Source: Kutzneria sp. CA-103260
Lineage (GTDB): Bacteria; Actinomycetota; Actinomycetes; Mycobacteriales; Pseudonocardiaceae
Direction: 5' to 3'
NCBI RefSeq assembly: GCF_018263855.1
Contig: NZ_CP073318.1
Location: 3,286,001 to 3,350,000, forward strand
Length of the DNA stretch: 64,000 bases
Within the stretch, counting starts at the first letter, position 1, and every line of letters starts with the position of its first letter. Below, one piece after another: positions 35,955-44,358 of this stretch. Made by a program: the position numbers and the translations under genes. Under the pieces are notes generated by a model. That model made no database searches, was not told the DNA's origin, and was given only the letters and a program-made list of their open reading frames with translations.

Positions 35955-37032
35955 CGCAGAAGCCGGCCATGTCGCCCTTGCACAGGTCGCCCGTGTGGAC
36001 GACGCCCTTGGCCACCAGGCCCTGCACGTCGGCCTTGCTGATGGACTGTGGTCCCAGCAGGACGGACTTCACGTTGCGGTTGCCCTTCGGGTCCTTGGTG
36101 TTGCCCGTGGCGAGGTCGTCCGCGTCGCCCTGCCGACCGGTGGCCAGGGCGATGGCCAGCCGGGAGGCCGCCTCCGCCTCGATGTCGATCGGCTTGTAGA
36201 CGGTCATGCACTGGGTGCCGCGCAGCACGGCCTGCAGGCCGCCGAGCGTGGCGTCCTGGCCGGTGACCGGCACGTTGGTGAGATTGCGCTGCTTGAGCAC
36301 CGCCTCGATGCTGGCCGCCATGCCGTCGTTGGCTGCCAGCACGGCGTCGACGTGTCCGCCGCTGCCGTCCAGCAGGTTCGTGAACGTGGCCGCCGCGGTG
36401 TCCGGCGACCAGCCGTCGATCGACTTGCTGGCGATCAGCCGCAGCCGGCCCGAGTCGTAGGCGGACTTGAGGACCTGCTCGTGCCCGTCATGGAACTGGG
36501 TGGCGTTGTTGTCCGTGGAGGCGCCCTCGATCTCGATGACCGACGCCCCGGACCTGTTGCCCAGGCACTGCAGCAGGCCGTCGGCCTGGAGCTGGCCGAC
36601 GGCGATGTTGTCGAAGGAGACGTAGTACTCGGCGCTGCCGCCGAGGCTGATCCGGTCGTAGTCGATGACCGGGATTCCGGCCGCCTTGGCCTTCTTCTCC
36701 ACCGCCGCGCCGCCGTCCGAGGACAGCGGGGCGATCATCAGGACGTTCACCTTCTCGGCGATCATCTTGTCGGCCAGCGAGGAGAACCGCTTCTCGTCGC
36801 CCTGCGCGTTCTGGATGTCCGGCTCGATGCCGGCGAAGCTGAGCTGGGATGTGAGCAGTGGCTTGTCGGAGTCCTCCCAACGGGCTGAGGTGGTCGTGTC
36901 CGGCAGGATCACGCCGACCTTGGGCTTGGTGGTGTTTGTCGCGGTTCCGGTGGCAGCGGTGTTACTGGCGCTGCCGCAGGCGGAGGCGACAAGCACGAGT
37001 GCACAACCGGCTGCGGCGACAACGGTGCGCAT
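35929..37032 (-). CDS. Sugar-binding lipoprotein (xylose-type periplasmic binding protein)
   Basis: 367 residues. Signal peptide RTVVAAAGCALVLVASAC ends in a lipobox (ASAC), so it is membrane-anchored outside. The rest is a type I periplasmic-binding fold resembling XylF/RbsB: KVGVILPDTTTSARWEDSD, AQGDEKRFSSLADKMI, VIDYDRISLGGSAEYYVSFDN, VLAANDGMAASIEAVLK and PVTGQDATLGGLQAVLRGTQ. No permease or ATPase genes adjoin it, so it is an orphan receptor or uses components elsewhere. ATG at 37032 was preferred because GTGGAGG lies eight bases upstream; GTG at 37047 is inside that site. Confidence 0.87.
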   Translation of the reverse strand: MRTVVAAAGCALVLVASACGSASNTAATGTATNTTKPKVGVILPDTTTSARWEDSDKPLLTSQLSFAGIEPDIQNAQGDEKRFSSLADKMIAEKVNVLMIAPLSSDGGAAVEKKAKAAGIPVIDYDRISLGGSAEYYVSFDNIAVGQLQADGLLQCLGNRSGASVIEIEGASTDNNATQFHDGHEQVLKSAYDSGRLRLIASKSIDGWSPDTAAATFTNLLDGSGGHVDAVLAANDGMAASIEAVLKQRNLTNVPVTGQDATLGGLQAVLRGTQCMTVYKPIDIEAEAASRLAIALATGRQGDADDLATGNTKDPKGNRNVKSVLLGPQSISKADVQGLVAKGVVHTGDLCKGDMAGFCASAGIPVQ

Positions 37033-37094
37033 CCGTTTTGCCTCCACTACGTCTGGCTGGGATGCGGTAGTTCACCGCGTCCGCCGCATGCCCG

Positions 37095-38450
37095 TCAAGC
37101 CGGCTGTCGCTGGGAAACAACAGACAGGTCGAGTGCGGCGACGAGCAACACGATCAGCGCCAGGCGCGGGCCGCCGCCGTGTAGCGACAGCGTCACCGCC
37201 GCGACACCGAGCGTGGTCCCCAGGCCACGAGCCATGTTGACCAGACCGCCGCCGACGCCGGAGCTGGCCGCCGGGATCGCCGCCATCACCGTGGCGTTGT
37301 TCGCCGGCGTGAACAGGCCCAGCCCGATTCCCAGCGCGGCCAACGAGATCGCCAGCACCGGATCCGTCAAAGGCAGCAGACACAACGGGATCAGCGCCAC
37401 CGCCGCGACCAGGCCGCCGACCGTCGCCCTGCGCCGATCCGGCCAACGGTGCCCGCCGAACGTCGCAGCGAGCGCGAAGCCGACCGGCAGACTGGTCAGC
37501 ACAAAACCGGCCCGCACAACGGAACCGCCGAGTGCCGGTATGAGCACGAGCGGGCCGAACAGGACCAGATATCCCAGCATCGCGCCGACCAGGCCGTGGG
37601 CGACCGTCCGGTTCCGCAACAAATTCAGGTCGACCATCGGCTCGGCCGCGAACCGTTGCCGCAGCGCGAATCCGACGCCGGCTCCGACCGCCGTCAAGAA
37701 AAGGATTACAAGGGCCCAGACCGGCGCGTCCAAACCGGACAGACCCGAGAGGGCGAGCAGCACGGCGGTCGACGAGACGCCCAGCAGAGCCACGCCGACC
37801 CAGTCGATCTGACGCATCCGGGTGCGCTGGCGGGTGCGCGGCAACAAATAGCGGCCGGCGGCGATGGCGAGCAGTCCGATCGGGACGTTCACCCAGAACA
37901 CCCACTGCCACCCGGCGCCGGCCACCAGCACGCCGCCCAGCGTCGGCCCGAGGGCCAGCCCGAGCGCCTGCGCGGCCGCCTGGACGCCCAGCGCCGCCCG
38001 CATCGAGCCGCGCGGCGAGCTCGTCGTCACCAGGGCGACGCTGTTGGCCTGGAGCATGGCCGCGCCGACGGCCTGCACCACGCGCAGCCCGACCAGCAGC
38101 GGCAGCGAGTCGGCGAAGCCGCAGGCCGCCGACGCCACCGTGAACAAGGCGAAGCCGTACAGGTAGATGAGCTTGCGACCGACGGCGTCGGCCAGCCGCC
38201 CAACCGGCACCAGCAGGGCCACCAGGGTCAGCAGATAGCTGAGCGACACCCACTGCACACCGGCCAGATCGGCGCCGAACTGCCTGCTCAGGGCCGGAAA
38301 CGTGAGGGTGACGATGCTGGCGTCGAGCTGCCCCATGAAGGCGCCGAGGCAGACCGCGGCCACCGCGAGCCAGTGCGCGTGCGGCCAGCGGGCGACGAAC
38401 CGGGGGCGGGCGGGTTCGACGCCGAGACGGCGCAGCGGCGCTAGCAGCAC
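37095..38450 (-). CDS. MFS multidrug-type exporter
   Basis: 451 residues, about 12-14 transmembrane helices of the DHA2 (EmrB/QacA-like) drug:H+ antiporter family. Characteristic segments are GAFMGQLDASIVTLTFPAL (motif D1), LADAVGRKLIYLYG (motif A), LRVVQAVGAAMLQANSVAL (motif B) and GPTLGGVLVAGAGWQWVFWVN (motif C), all in the expected order. Divergent from a MarR gene, the usual arrangement for regulated efflux. Substrate unknown. Confidence 0.87.
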   Translation of the reverse strand: MLLAPLRRLGVEPARPRFVARWPHAHWLAVAAVCLGAFMGQLDASIVTLTFPALSRQFGADLAGVQWVSLSYLLTLVALLVPVGRLADAVGRKLIYLYGFALFTVASAACGFADSLPLLVGLRVVQAVGAAMLQANSVALVTTSSPRGSMRAALGVQAAAQALGLALGPTLGGVLVAGAGWQWVFWVNVPIGLLAIAAGRYLLPRTRQRTRMRQIDWVGVALLGVSSTAVLLALSGLSGLDAPVWALVILFLTAVGAGVGFALRQRFAAEPMVDLNLLRNRTVAHGLVGAMLGYLVLFGPLVLIPALGGSVVRAGFVLTSLPVGFALAATFGGHRWPDRRRATVGGLVAAVALIPLCLLPLTDPVLAISLAALGIGLGLFTPANNATVMAAIPAASSGVGGGLVNMARGLGTTLGVAAVTLSLHGGGPRLALIVLLVAALDLSVVSQRQPA

Positions 38451-38460
38451 ACGCCCACTT

Positions 38461-38497
38461 TATCTCGGTCTCCGACATAATCGGGTACCGATAGATA
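38461..38497. promoter_or_regulatory. Inverted repeats in the MFS/MarR divergent promoter
   Basis: TATCT (38461-38465) mirrors AGATA (38493-38497), CGGT (38466-38469) mirrors ACCG (38487-38490), and ATCGG/CCGAT (38480-38492) forms an inner palindrome. The cluster lies between the MFS start (38450) and MarR start (38531) and is a plausible MarR operator. Confidence 0.45.
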
Positions 38498-38530
38498 TGG
38501 CGATTGTCACCACCTCGATACGCTTGCGGG

Positions 38531-39004
38531 ATGTCGCAGGTCACGCCCGAGCACGAGACTCCGTCGAGCGTCAACGACGCCCGCACCCTGACCGAGGTGG
38601 TCACCAGACTGCGGCGCGCCCTGCGCACCAGCATCCGGACCGACTACCCGTGGGAAGCGCTGCCGATGGCGCAGGTCGAGCTGCTGATGGCGCTCGCCGA
38701 CCACGCCCCGGCCAAGATCGGCCAGCTGGCCTCGCTGCAGCGGCTGGCCCCCAACACGGTCAGCGGTCTGGTCCAGCAGCTGGTCGAGGGCGGGCTCGCG
38801 GTCCGCGACAGCGACCCGTCCGACCGGCGGGTGGCCCGGGTCTCGCTGACCGAGGCCGGCCGCAAGCAGCTGTCGGAGTGGCAGCAGGCCCACGAGCGGC
38901 GCATCTCGGCCGCCCTGGACAAGCTCCCGCCGCAGGCCCGGGCGGCCGTCGCCGACGCCCTGCCGGCGCTGAACCTGCTGGTCGACCACCTCGTCACGCC
39001 CTGA
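38531..39004 (+). CDS. MarR-family transcriptional regulator
   Basis: 157 residues with a winged-helix MarR domain: PMAQVELLMALADHAPAKIGQLASL, then recognition region APNTVSGLVQQLVEGGLAVRDSD, wing PSDRRVARVSLTEAGRKQL and dimerising C-terminal helices. Such proteins usually repress the neighbouring efflux gene and release DNA on binding a phenolic or drug-like ligand. ATG at 38531 gives the compact MarR length; longer in-frame starts near 38504 would run into the operator region. Confidence 0.87.
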   Translation: MSQVTPEHETPSSVNDARTLTEVVTRLRRALRTSIRTDYPWEALPMAQVELLMALADHAPAKIGQLASLQRLAPNTVSGLVQQLVEGGLAVRDSDPSDRRVARVSLTEAGRKQLSEWQQAHERRISAALDKLPPQARAAVADALPALNLLVDHLVTP

Positions 39005-39058
39005 CCGAACCGGGCAGCCGGTCCCGCACGAACACCTGCCGTGACAGAAGGGGCCAAT

Positions 39059-40336
39059 GTGACAATCGCCCAGACCCTGGCCGGCCTGGTGCGCCGGTTC
39101 CTCGGCGTCGACCTGCCGGTGCGGCTGCGGGCGTGGGACGGCAGCGAGGCCGGACCCGCCGACGCGCCGACCGTGGTGATCCGGTCCCGGCAGGCGCTGC
39201 GCCGCCTGCTGTGGGATCCGAACGAGCTGGGGCTGGCCCGGGCCTACGTCGCCGGCGACATCGACGTCGAAGGTGATCTCCGGGAGGGGTTCGCCCGGTT
39301 CTGGGGCCTGGCCCGCCGTGCGGGTCTGGGCAAGGTGAAGCTGTCCGCCGCGGACCGCCTGCACGCCCTCAACCTGGCGTTTAAGCTCGGCGTGATCGGT
39401 CCCCGGCCGGCGCCGCCGCCGGAGGAGGCCCGGCTGTCCGGGACCGAGCACACCAAGGCGCGGGACCGGGCTGCCATCGCCCACCACTACGACCTGTCCA
39501 ACGAGTTCTACCGGACGCTGCTCGACCCGAACATGGCCTACTCGTGCGGGTACTGGACGTCCACCGCGCCCGACTACACCGTCGAGGACGCGCAGCGGGA
39601 CAAGCTGGACCTGATCTGCCGGAAGCTCGGCCTGCGGCCGGGCATGCGACTGCTGGACGTCGGCTGCGGCTGGGGATCGCTGATCCTGCACGCCGCCGCC
39701 AACTACGGCGTGCACGCGACCGGGGTGACGCTGGCGGCCCAGCAGCGCGAGTTCATTCAGGCCCGGATCGCCGAGCGCGGCCTGTGCGACCGGGTCGAGG
39801 TGCGGCTGCAGGACTACCGCGAGATCCCCGACGACGGCTTCGACGCCATCGGCACCGTCGAGATGGGCGAGCACGTCGGCATCGGCAACTACCCGACCTA
39901 CGCGGCCCAGCTGTTCCGGCTGCTCAAGCCCGAGGGCCGGCTGCTGCTGCAGCAGATGTCCCGGGTGGCCACCGCCCCGAAGGCGTCCAGCGGCGGCGCG
40001 TTCATCGAACGTTATGTGGCCCCCGACATGCACATGCGGCCGGTCGGCGAGACCATCGCCATGCTGGAGCGGGCCGGTCTCGAGGTTCGGGACGTGCACG
40101 CGCTGCGGGAGCACTACGTGTGGACCGTGGACGCCTGGGCGCAGACCCTGCAGAAACGGGCCGACGAGCTGACCGCGCTGGTCGGCGAGGGGCAGCTGCG
40201 GGTGTGGCGGCTGTACTTCGCCGGCGGCGCGCTGGCGTTCCAGGAGAACCGGATGGGCGTGGACCAGATCCTGGCCGTGCGGCCCGGCGCCGCCGGCACC
40301 AGCGGAATGCCGCGGACACGGGAGGACGTCGCGTGA
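39059..40336 (+). CDS. Cyclopropane-fatty-acyl-phospholipid synthase family methyltransferase
   Basis: 425 residues. The N-terminal domain (LAGLVRRFLGVDLPVRLRAW, LARAYVAGDIDVEGDL) is typical of CFA synthases, followed by AIAHHYDLSNEFYRTLLDPNM, then MAYSCGYW, and SAM-binding loop LLDVGCGWGSLILHAA, with EMGEHVGIGNYPTY and FIERYVAPDMHM. It methylates or cyclopropanates unsaturated acyl chains in membrane phospholipids using S-adenosylmethionine. GTG at 39059 has AAGGGG five bases upstream; GTG at 39041 lacks a site. It overlaps the DUF1295 gene (GTGA), a partner it often has in actinomycetes. Confidence 0.88.
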   Translation: MTIAQTLAGLVRRFLGVDLPVRLRAWDGSEAGPADAPTVVIRSRQALRRLLWDPNELGLARAYVAGDIDVEGDLREGFARFWGLARRAGLGKVKLSAADRLHALNLAFKLGVIGPRPAPPPEEARLSGTEHTKARDRAAIAHHYDLSNEFYRTLLDPNMAYSCGYWTSTAPDYTVEDAQRDKLDLICRKLGLRPGMRLLDVGCGWGSLILHAAANYGVHATGVTLAAQQREFIQARIAERGLCDRVEVRLQDYREIPDDGFDAIGTVEMGEHVGIGNYPTYAAQLFRLLKPEGRLLLQQMSRVATAPKASSGGAFIERYVAPDMHMRPVGETIAMLERAGLEVRDVHALREHYVWTVDAWAQTLQKRADELTALVGEGQLRVWRLYFAGGALAFQENRMGVDQILAVRPGAAGTSGMPRTREDVA

Positions 40337-41115
40337 ACCTGGCCGGACTGCTGGCCAATCTGGGCATCACCGCCGTCGCGGTGCTGCTGGTCATGCTCAT
40401 CGCGCTGGCGGTGGCGGTCGCCCGCGGCCGCCACGACGGCATCGACACCCTGTGGGGCCTGGGCTTCGCGGTGATCGCCGTGGTCGGGCTGATCGTCTCC
40501 GGCTGCGGCTGGCTCTCGACGGTGCTGACGGTGGTCTGGGGTGTGCGGCTCGCGGCGCACATCCAGCTCCGCAACGGCCGCCGCCCCGAGGATCCCCGCT
40601 ACGTGGCGCTGATGAAACGGGCCACCGGCAACCCGCACTGGTACGCCTTCCGCAAGATCTACCTGGTCCAGGGCGTGATCATGTGGTTCGTGTCCTGGCC
40701 GGTGCAGGCCGCCCAGTACGAGGGCGGTGGCATCGGGGTCTTCGGCTGGCTGGGTCTGGTGGTGTGGCTGGTCGGCTTCGGCTTCGAGTCGGTGGGCGAC
40801 TGGCAGCTGTCCCGGTTCAAGGCCGACCCGGCCAACCGGGGCAAGATCATGGACCGCGGCCTGTGGCGCTACACCCGTCACCCCAACTACTTCGGCGACG
40901 CCTGCGTCTGGTGGGGCCTGTACCTGGTCGCCTGCCAGCACTGGCTGGGCGCGCTGACGGTGCTGTCGCCGCTGGTCATGACCTTCTTCCTGACCAGGGG
41001 CACCGGCAAGGCGCTGACCGAGAAGGCCATGGGCGACCGCCCCGGCTACGCCGAGTACGTGCAGCGGACCAGCGGATTCTTCCCGCTGCCGCCGAAACCG
41101 GAGGGATCTCGATGA
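40333..41115 (+). CDS. DUF1295 membrane protein (steroid reductase/isoprenylcysteine methyltransferase-like)
   Basis: 260 residues with about six membrane helices (e.g. AVAVLLVMLIALAVAVA, AVIAVVGLIVSGCGWL). The C-terminal signature RGLWRYTRHPNYFGDACVWWGLYLVA and TRGTGKALTEKAM is that of DUF1295, related to 5-alpha-steroid reductases and ICMT methyltransferases; the RHPNYFGD motif probably binds a nucleotide or SAM cofactor. In this operon it may reduce or finish the methylene group added by the CFA-type enzyme, by analogy with tuberculostearate synthesis, but this is inference. Coupled to both neighbours by overlapping codons. Confidence 0.85.
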   Translation: MNLAGLLANLGITAVAVLLVMLIALAVAVARGRHDGIDTLWGLGFAVIAVVGLIVSGCGWLSTVLTVVWGVRLAAHIQLRNGRRPEDPRYVALMKRATGNPHWYAFRKIYLVQGVIMWFVSWPVQAAQYEGGGIGVFGWLGLVVWLVGFGFESVGDWQLSRFKADPANRGKIMDRGLWRYTRHPNYFGDACVWWGLYLVACQHWLGALTVLSPLVMTFFLTRGTGKALTEKAMGDRPGYAEYVQRTSGFFPLPPKPEGSR

Positions 41116-41561
41116 ACAACGGCGACCAGGTCGCGGACTTCGAACTGCTCGACGACCACGGCGAGCCGCGCCGGCTGTCCGAGTTCCTGGCCAAGGGACC
41201 GGTCGTGCTGTTCTTCTACCCGGCCGCGATGACCGGCGGCTGCACCGCCGAGAGCTGCCACTTCCGCGACCTGGGCGCGGAGTTCGAGGCGGTCGGGGCG
41301 CAGCGGGTGGGCATCTCCCCCGACGCCGTCGGCAAGCAGCGCGAGTTCTCGGCGATCAACTCGTTCGACTACCCGCTGCTGTCCGACCCGGACGGCGTGG
41401 TCGCCACCCAGTTCGGGGTGCGGCGCAAGTTCGGGCCGCTGCTGACCCGGCGGCAGACGTTCGTGATCGGGTCGGACGGCCGGCTGGTCACGTCCATCAA
41501 GAGCGAGCTGCGGATGGCTGTGCACGCGGACAAGGCCCTGGAGGCCCTGCGGGCCCTCTGA
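41112..41561 (+). CDS. Peroxiredoxin (BCP/AhpC-TSA type)
   Basis: 149 residues, thioredoxin fold. The peroxidatic site is FFYPAAMTGGCTAESCHF: the usual PxxxTxxC is present as PAAMTGGC, with a second cysteine five residues on, as in atypical 2-Cys BCP proteins. The conserved arginine is in VRRKFGPLLTRRQTFVI. It reduces lipid or organic peroxides with thioredoxin. Being the last gene in a membrane-lipid operon (ATGA overlap), it may protect modified unsaturated lipids. Confidence 0.9.
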   Translation: MNNGDQVADFELLDDHGEPRRLSEFLAKGPVVLFFYPAAMTGGCTAESCHFRDLGAEFEAVGAQRVGISPDAVGKQREFSAINSFDYPLLSDPDGVVATQFGVRRKFGPLLTRRQTFVIGSDGRLVTSIKSELRMAVHADKALEALRAL

Positions 41562-41587
41562 GCAGCCAGTTTACCCCATCTGGAGCA

Positions 41588-41615
41588 CTCGGAGCGGCCG
41601 GTCGGCCGCTCCGAG
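41588..41615 (+). terminator. Terminator of the CFA synthase operon
   Basis: CTCGGAGCGGCC (41588-41599) and GGCCGCTCCGAG (41604-41615) form a perfect 12-base stem with loop GGTC, 27 bases after the peroxiredoxin stop. Confidence 0.7.
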
Positions 41616-41677
41616 CCCGTTGATCGCCATACGGATGGGAGTAGCGCGGAACACAACTCGCCAGTAACCTCCGCTCT

Positions 41678-42103
41678 GTGGCCTTGATCACAACGGCGTC
41701 CTCGGCTCAGCGGGGCTTTCGGCACCCGTGCGTCTACTGTGGACTTCCCGTGCTCGTCGACGACGTCGGCGAGCGTCATCCCGGCCATGTCGTCGTCGAC
41801 TATCTCGACACCAGTCCCAGCGGCCGCGGCCTGCCGGACCTGGCGCTGTTGCACAGGTTTTGCAACGAGCACCTCTTACCGGACTGCGGAGTCTCGCTGC
41901 GGCGGGCCCACCTGGGCTGGGCCACCGAGCAGTTCGACGTCAACACGGGCTCGTCGCTGCGGCACTACGACCAGCTCGGCCTGCACAGCGCCCCCTGGCG
42001 CGGCTTCGAGCTGTACCAGCGGCACTGGCGGGTGCGGAAGATGCGCTACGCGTGCAAGGCATGCCGGTACTACGCCGGCTGGTTCCGACCGGAGTGGAGC
42101 TGA
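41678..42103 (+). CDS. Cysteine/histidine-rich protein of unknown function
   Basis: 141 residues, GTG start. An N-terminal HPCVYCGLPV pair and a C-terminal ACKACRYYAGW pair of CxxC motifs, with extra histidines between (ERHPGHVVVDY, HRFCNEH), suggest structural zinc, perhaps an HNH- or zinc-finger-like fold, but no family was recognised. It is six bases upstream of the EtfD-like gene and may be cotranscribed. Confidence 0.6.
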   Translation: MALITTASSAQRGFRHPCVYCGLPVLVDDVGERHPGHVVVDYLDTSPSGRGLPDLALLHRFCNEHLLPDCGVSLRRAHLGWATEQFDVNTGSSLRHYDQLGLHSAPWRGFELYQRHWRVRKMRYACKACRYYAGWFRPEWS

Positions 42104-42109
42104 GCACTG

Positions 42110-44203
42110 GTGATCGTTCGTCTCGTCCTCGGTCTGCTGATCACCGTGGTCGGCCTGGCTGTCGCCGGCCGCCGGGTGCTCTGGCTGGCCCAGCTGATCA
42201 GGTCGGGTCAGCCGGCGTCCGGCCGGACCGACCGGCTCGGCGCGCGCGCCGCCGCCCAGCTGCGTGAGGTGTTCGGCCAGCGCAAGCTGCTCAAATGGTC
42301 GGTGCCCGGCGTCGCCCACTTCTTCACCTTCTGGGGCTTCGTCATCCTGCTGTTCACCATCGTCGAGGCGTGGGGGGCGCTGTTCGACGAGGACTTCGCG
42401 TTCTGGTGGATCGGCCGGCAGCCCTGGCTCGGCTTCCTGGAAGACTTCTTCACCGTCGCGGTTCTTGTCGCCCTGGCGACGTTCGCGGTGATCCGGGTGC
42501 GCAACGCGCCCGAACGCAAGGAGCGCGCCTCCCGGTTCTACGGCTCGCACACCGGCCCGGCCTGGCTGGTGCTGGCCATGATCGCCGGCGTGATGGTGAC
42601 GCTGCTGCTGTACCGGGCCGGCCAGTACAACACCGGCCACTTCCCGTTCGACCACAGCGGCTGGCCGTTCGCCACCTGGGTGGTCGCGCAGGTCCTGGCC
42701 CCGCTGGGCGTCGGCGTCAACGCCGCCATCGAGACCGTGTTCCTGCTGGCCAACATCGCCGTGATCATGGGCTTCCTGGTGTTGGTGGTGCACTCCAAGC
42801 ACCTGCACATCTTCCTGGCCCCGCTGAACGTGACGGCGAAGCGGCTGCCGGACGCGCTCGGCCCGCTGCTGCCGGTGGAGTCCGGCGGCAAGCCGGTGGA
42901 CTTCACCGATCCCGGCGACGACGACATCTTCGGCCGCGGCAAGATCGAGGACTTCACCTGGAAGGGCATGCTGGACTTCGCGACCTGCACCGAGTGCGGC
43001 CGCTGCCAGTCCCAGTGCCCGGCGTGGAACACCGGGAAGCCGTTGTCCCCCAAGATGGTCATCATGGACCTGCGGGACCACCTGTTCGACCGTGCGCCGT
43101 ATGTCATGGGGCAGCAGGAAGGCGAGCCGGTGCCGCTGGTCGCCGAGGGCGGCGTGATCGACCCGGACGTGCTGTGGTCGTGCACCACCTGCGGCGCGTG
43201 CGTGGAGCAGTGCCCGGTGGACATCGAGCACGTCGACCACATCGTGGACATGCGGCGCTACCAGGTGATGATCGAGTCGGAGTTCCCGACCGAGCTCGGG
43301 GCGCTGTTCCGCGGCCTGGAGAACAAGGGCAATCCCTGGGGGCAGAACAACAACGCCCGGCTGGACTGGGCCAAGGACCTCGACTTCGAGGTGCCGGTGA
43401 TCACCGGCGAGCTGCCCGACGACGTGGAGTACCTGTTCTGGGTCGGCTGCGCCGGCGCGTTCGACGACAAGGCCCGCACCACTGTGCAGGCCACCGCCGA
43501 GCTGCTGCACATCGCCGGCGTGAAGTACGGCGTGCTGGGCAACCGCGAGCGCTGCACCGGCGACCCGGCCCGCCGCTCCGGCAACGAGTTCCTGTTCCAG
43601 ATGCTGGCCCAGGAGACCGCCGGGCTGCTCAACGAGACCTTCGGCGAGCGGGAGCCGGGCCGGCGCAAGATCGTCACCACCTGCCCGCACTGCATGAACA
43701 CGCTGGGCCGCGAGTACCCGCAGCTGGACGGCGACTACGAGGTCGTGCACCACACCCAGCTGCTGAACCGGTTGGTGCGGGAGAAGAAGCTCACGCCGAT
43801 CCAGCCGGCCGGCGCCGCCGGACAGGCCATCACGTTCCACGACCCGTGCTATCTGGGGCGGCACAACAAGGTCTACGAGCCGCCGCGCGCGCTGGCCGGC
43901 GCGGCCGGCGCTGCGCTGACCGAGATGCCCCGGCACGCCGACCGCTCGCTGTGCTGCGGCGCCGGTGGCGCGCGGATGTGGATGGAGGAGCGGATCGGCA
44001 AGCGCATCAACCTGGAGCGGGTGGACGAGGCCCTGGCCACCGGGGCCGAGACCATCGCCACCGCCTGCCCGTTCTGCCGCGTGATGATCACCGACGGGCT
44101 GGTGCAGCGGCAGAGCGAGGACGTCGGCGCGAACGTGAACGTGCGGGACGTCTCGCAGCTGCTGCTGGAAGCCGTGCACCGCTCGCGGGACGCCATCGGC
44201 TGA
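42110..44203 (+). CDS. Membrane-bound iron-sulfur oxidoreductase, EtfD-like
   Basis: 697 residues. Five or so N-terminal membrane helices in a nitrate reductase gamma-like b-type arrangement (GVAHFFTFWGFVILLF, AVIMGFLVLVVHSKHLH) precede two 4Fe-4S ferredoxin motifs, CTECGRCQSQCP and CTTCGACVEQCP, and two CCG (heterodisulfide reductase-type) domains: GCAGAFDD with TCPHCMNTLGREYP, and DPCYLGRHNKVYEPPR with LCCGAGGARMW. The order matches mycobacterial EtfD (Rv0338c), which passes electrons from ETF to menaquinone during fatty-acid oxidation, though this protein is shorter than that one. GTG start at 42110. Confidence 0.85.
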   Translation: MIVRLVLGLLITVVGLAVAGRRVLWLAQLIRSGQPASGRTDRLGARAAAQLREVFGQRKLLKWSVPGVAHFFTFWGFVILLFTIVEAWGALFDEDFAFWWIGRQPWLGFLEDFFTVAVLVALATFAVIRVRNAPERKERASRFYGSHTGPAWLVLAMIAGVMVTLLLYRAGQYNTGHFPFDHSGWPFATWVVAQVLAPLGVGVNAAIETVFLLANIAVIMGFLVLVVHSKHLHIFLAPLNVTAKRLPDALGPLLPVESGGKPVDFTDPGDDDIFGRGKIEDFTWKGMLDFATCTECGRCQSQCPAWNTGKPLSPKMVIMDLRDHLFDRAPYVMGQQEGEPVPLVAEGGVIDPDVLWSCTTCGACVEQCPVDIEHVDHIVDMRRYQVMIESEFPTELGALFRGLENKGNPWGQNNNARLDWAKDLDFEVPVITGELPDDVEYLFWVGCAGAFDDKARTTVQATAELLHIAGVKYGVLGNRERCTGDPARRSGNEFLFQMLAQETAGLLNETFGEREPGRRKIVTTCPHCMNTLGREYPQLDGDYEVVHHTQLLNRLVREKKLTPIQPAGAAGQAITFHDPCYLGRHNKVYEPPRALAGAAGAALTEMPRHADRSLCCGAGGARMWMEERIGKRINLERVDEALATGAETIATACPFCRVMITDGLVQRQSEDVGANVNVRDVSQLLLEAVHRSRDAIG

Positions 44204-44222
44204 TCCCCGCCGCTGTGTGAAC

Positions 44223-44280
44223 TCCCTTGGAACACAAGGGACAAGTTGTCGACGCCCGGGCGAACTCTTGTCGCCCGGGC
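44223..44280 (+). terminator. Tandem hairpins after the EtfD-like gene
   Basis: TCCCTTG (44223-44229) pairs with CAAGGGA (44235-44241), then GCCCGGGCG (44254-44262) pairs with CGCCCGGGC (44272-44280). They stand between the EtfD-like stop and the NPP1 gene. Confidence 0.6.
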
Positions 44281-44358
44281 GGTCGCGGACTCGATCGACC
44301 CTGCCGATGTCCGCCATAGTTTCCCCGCCGCCGCCCGAGAAACACCAAAGGAGTGGAT

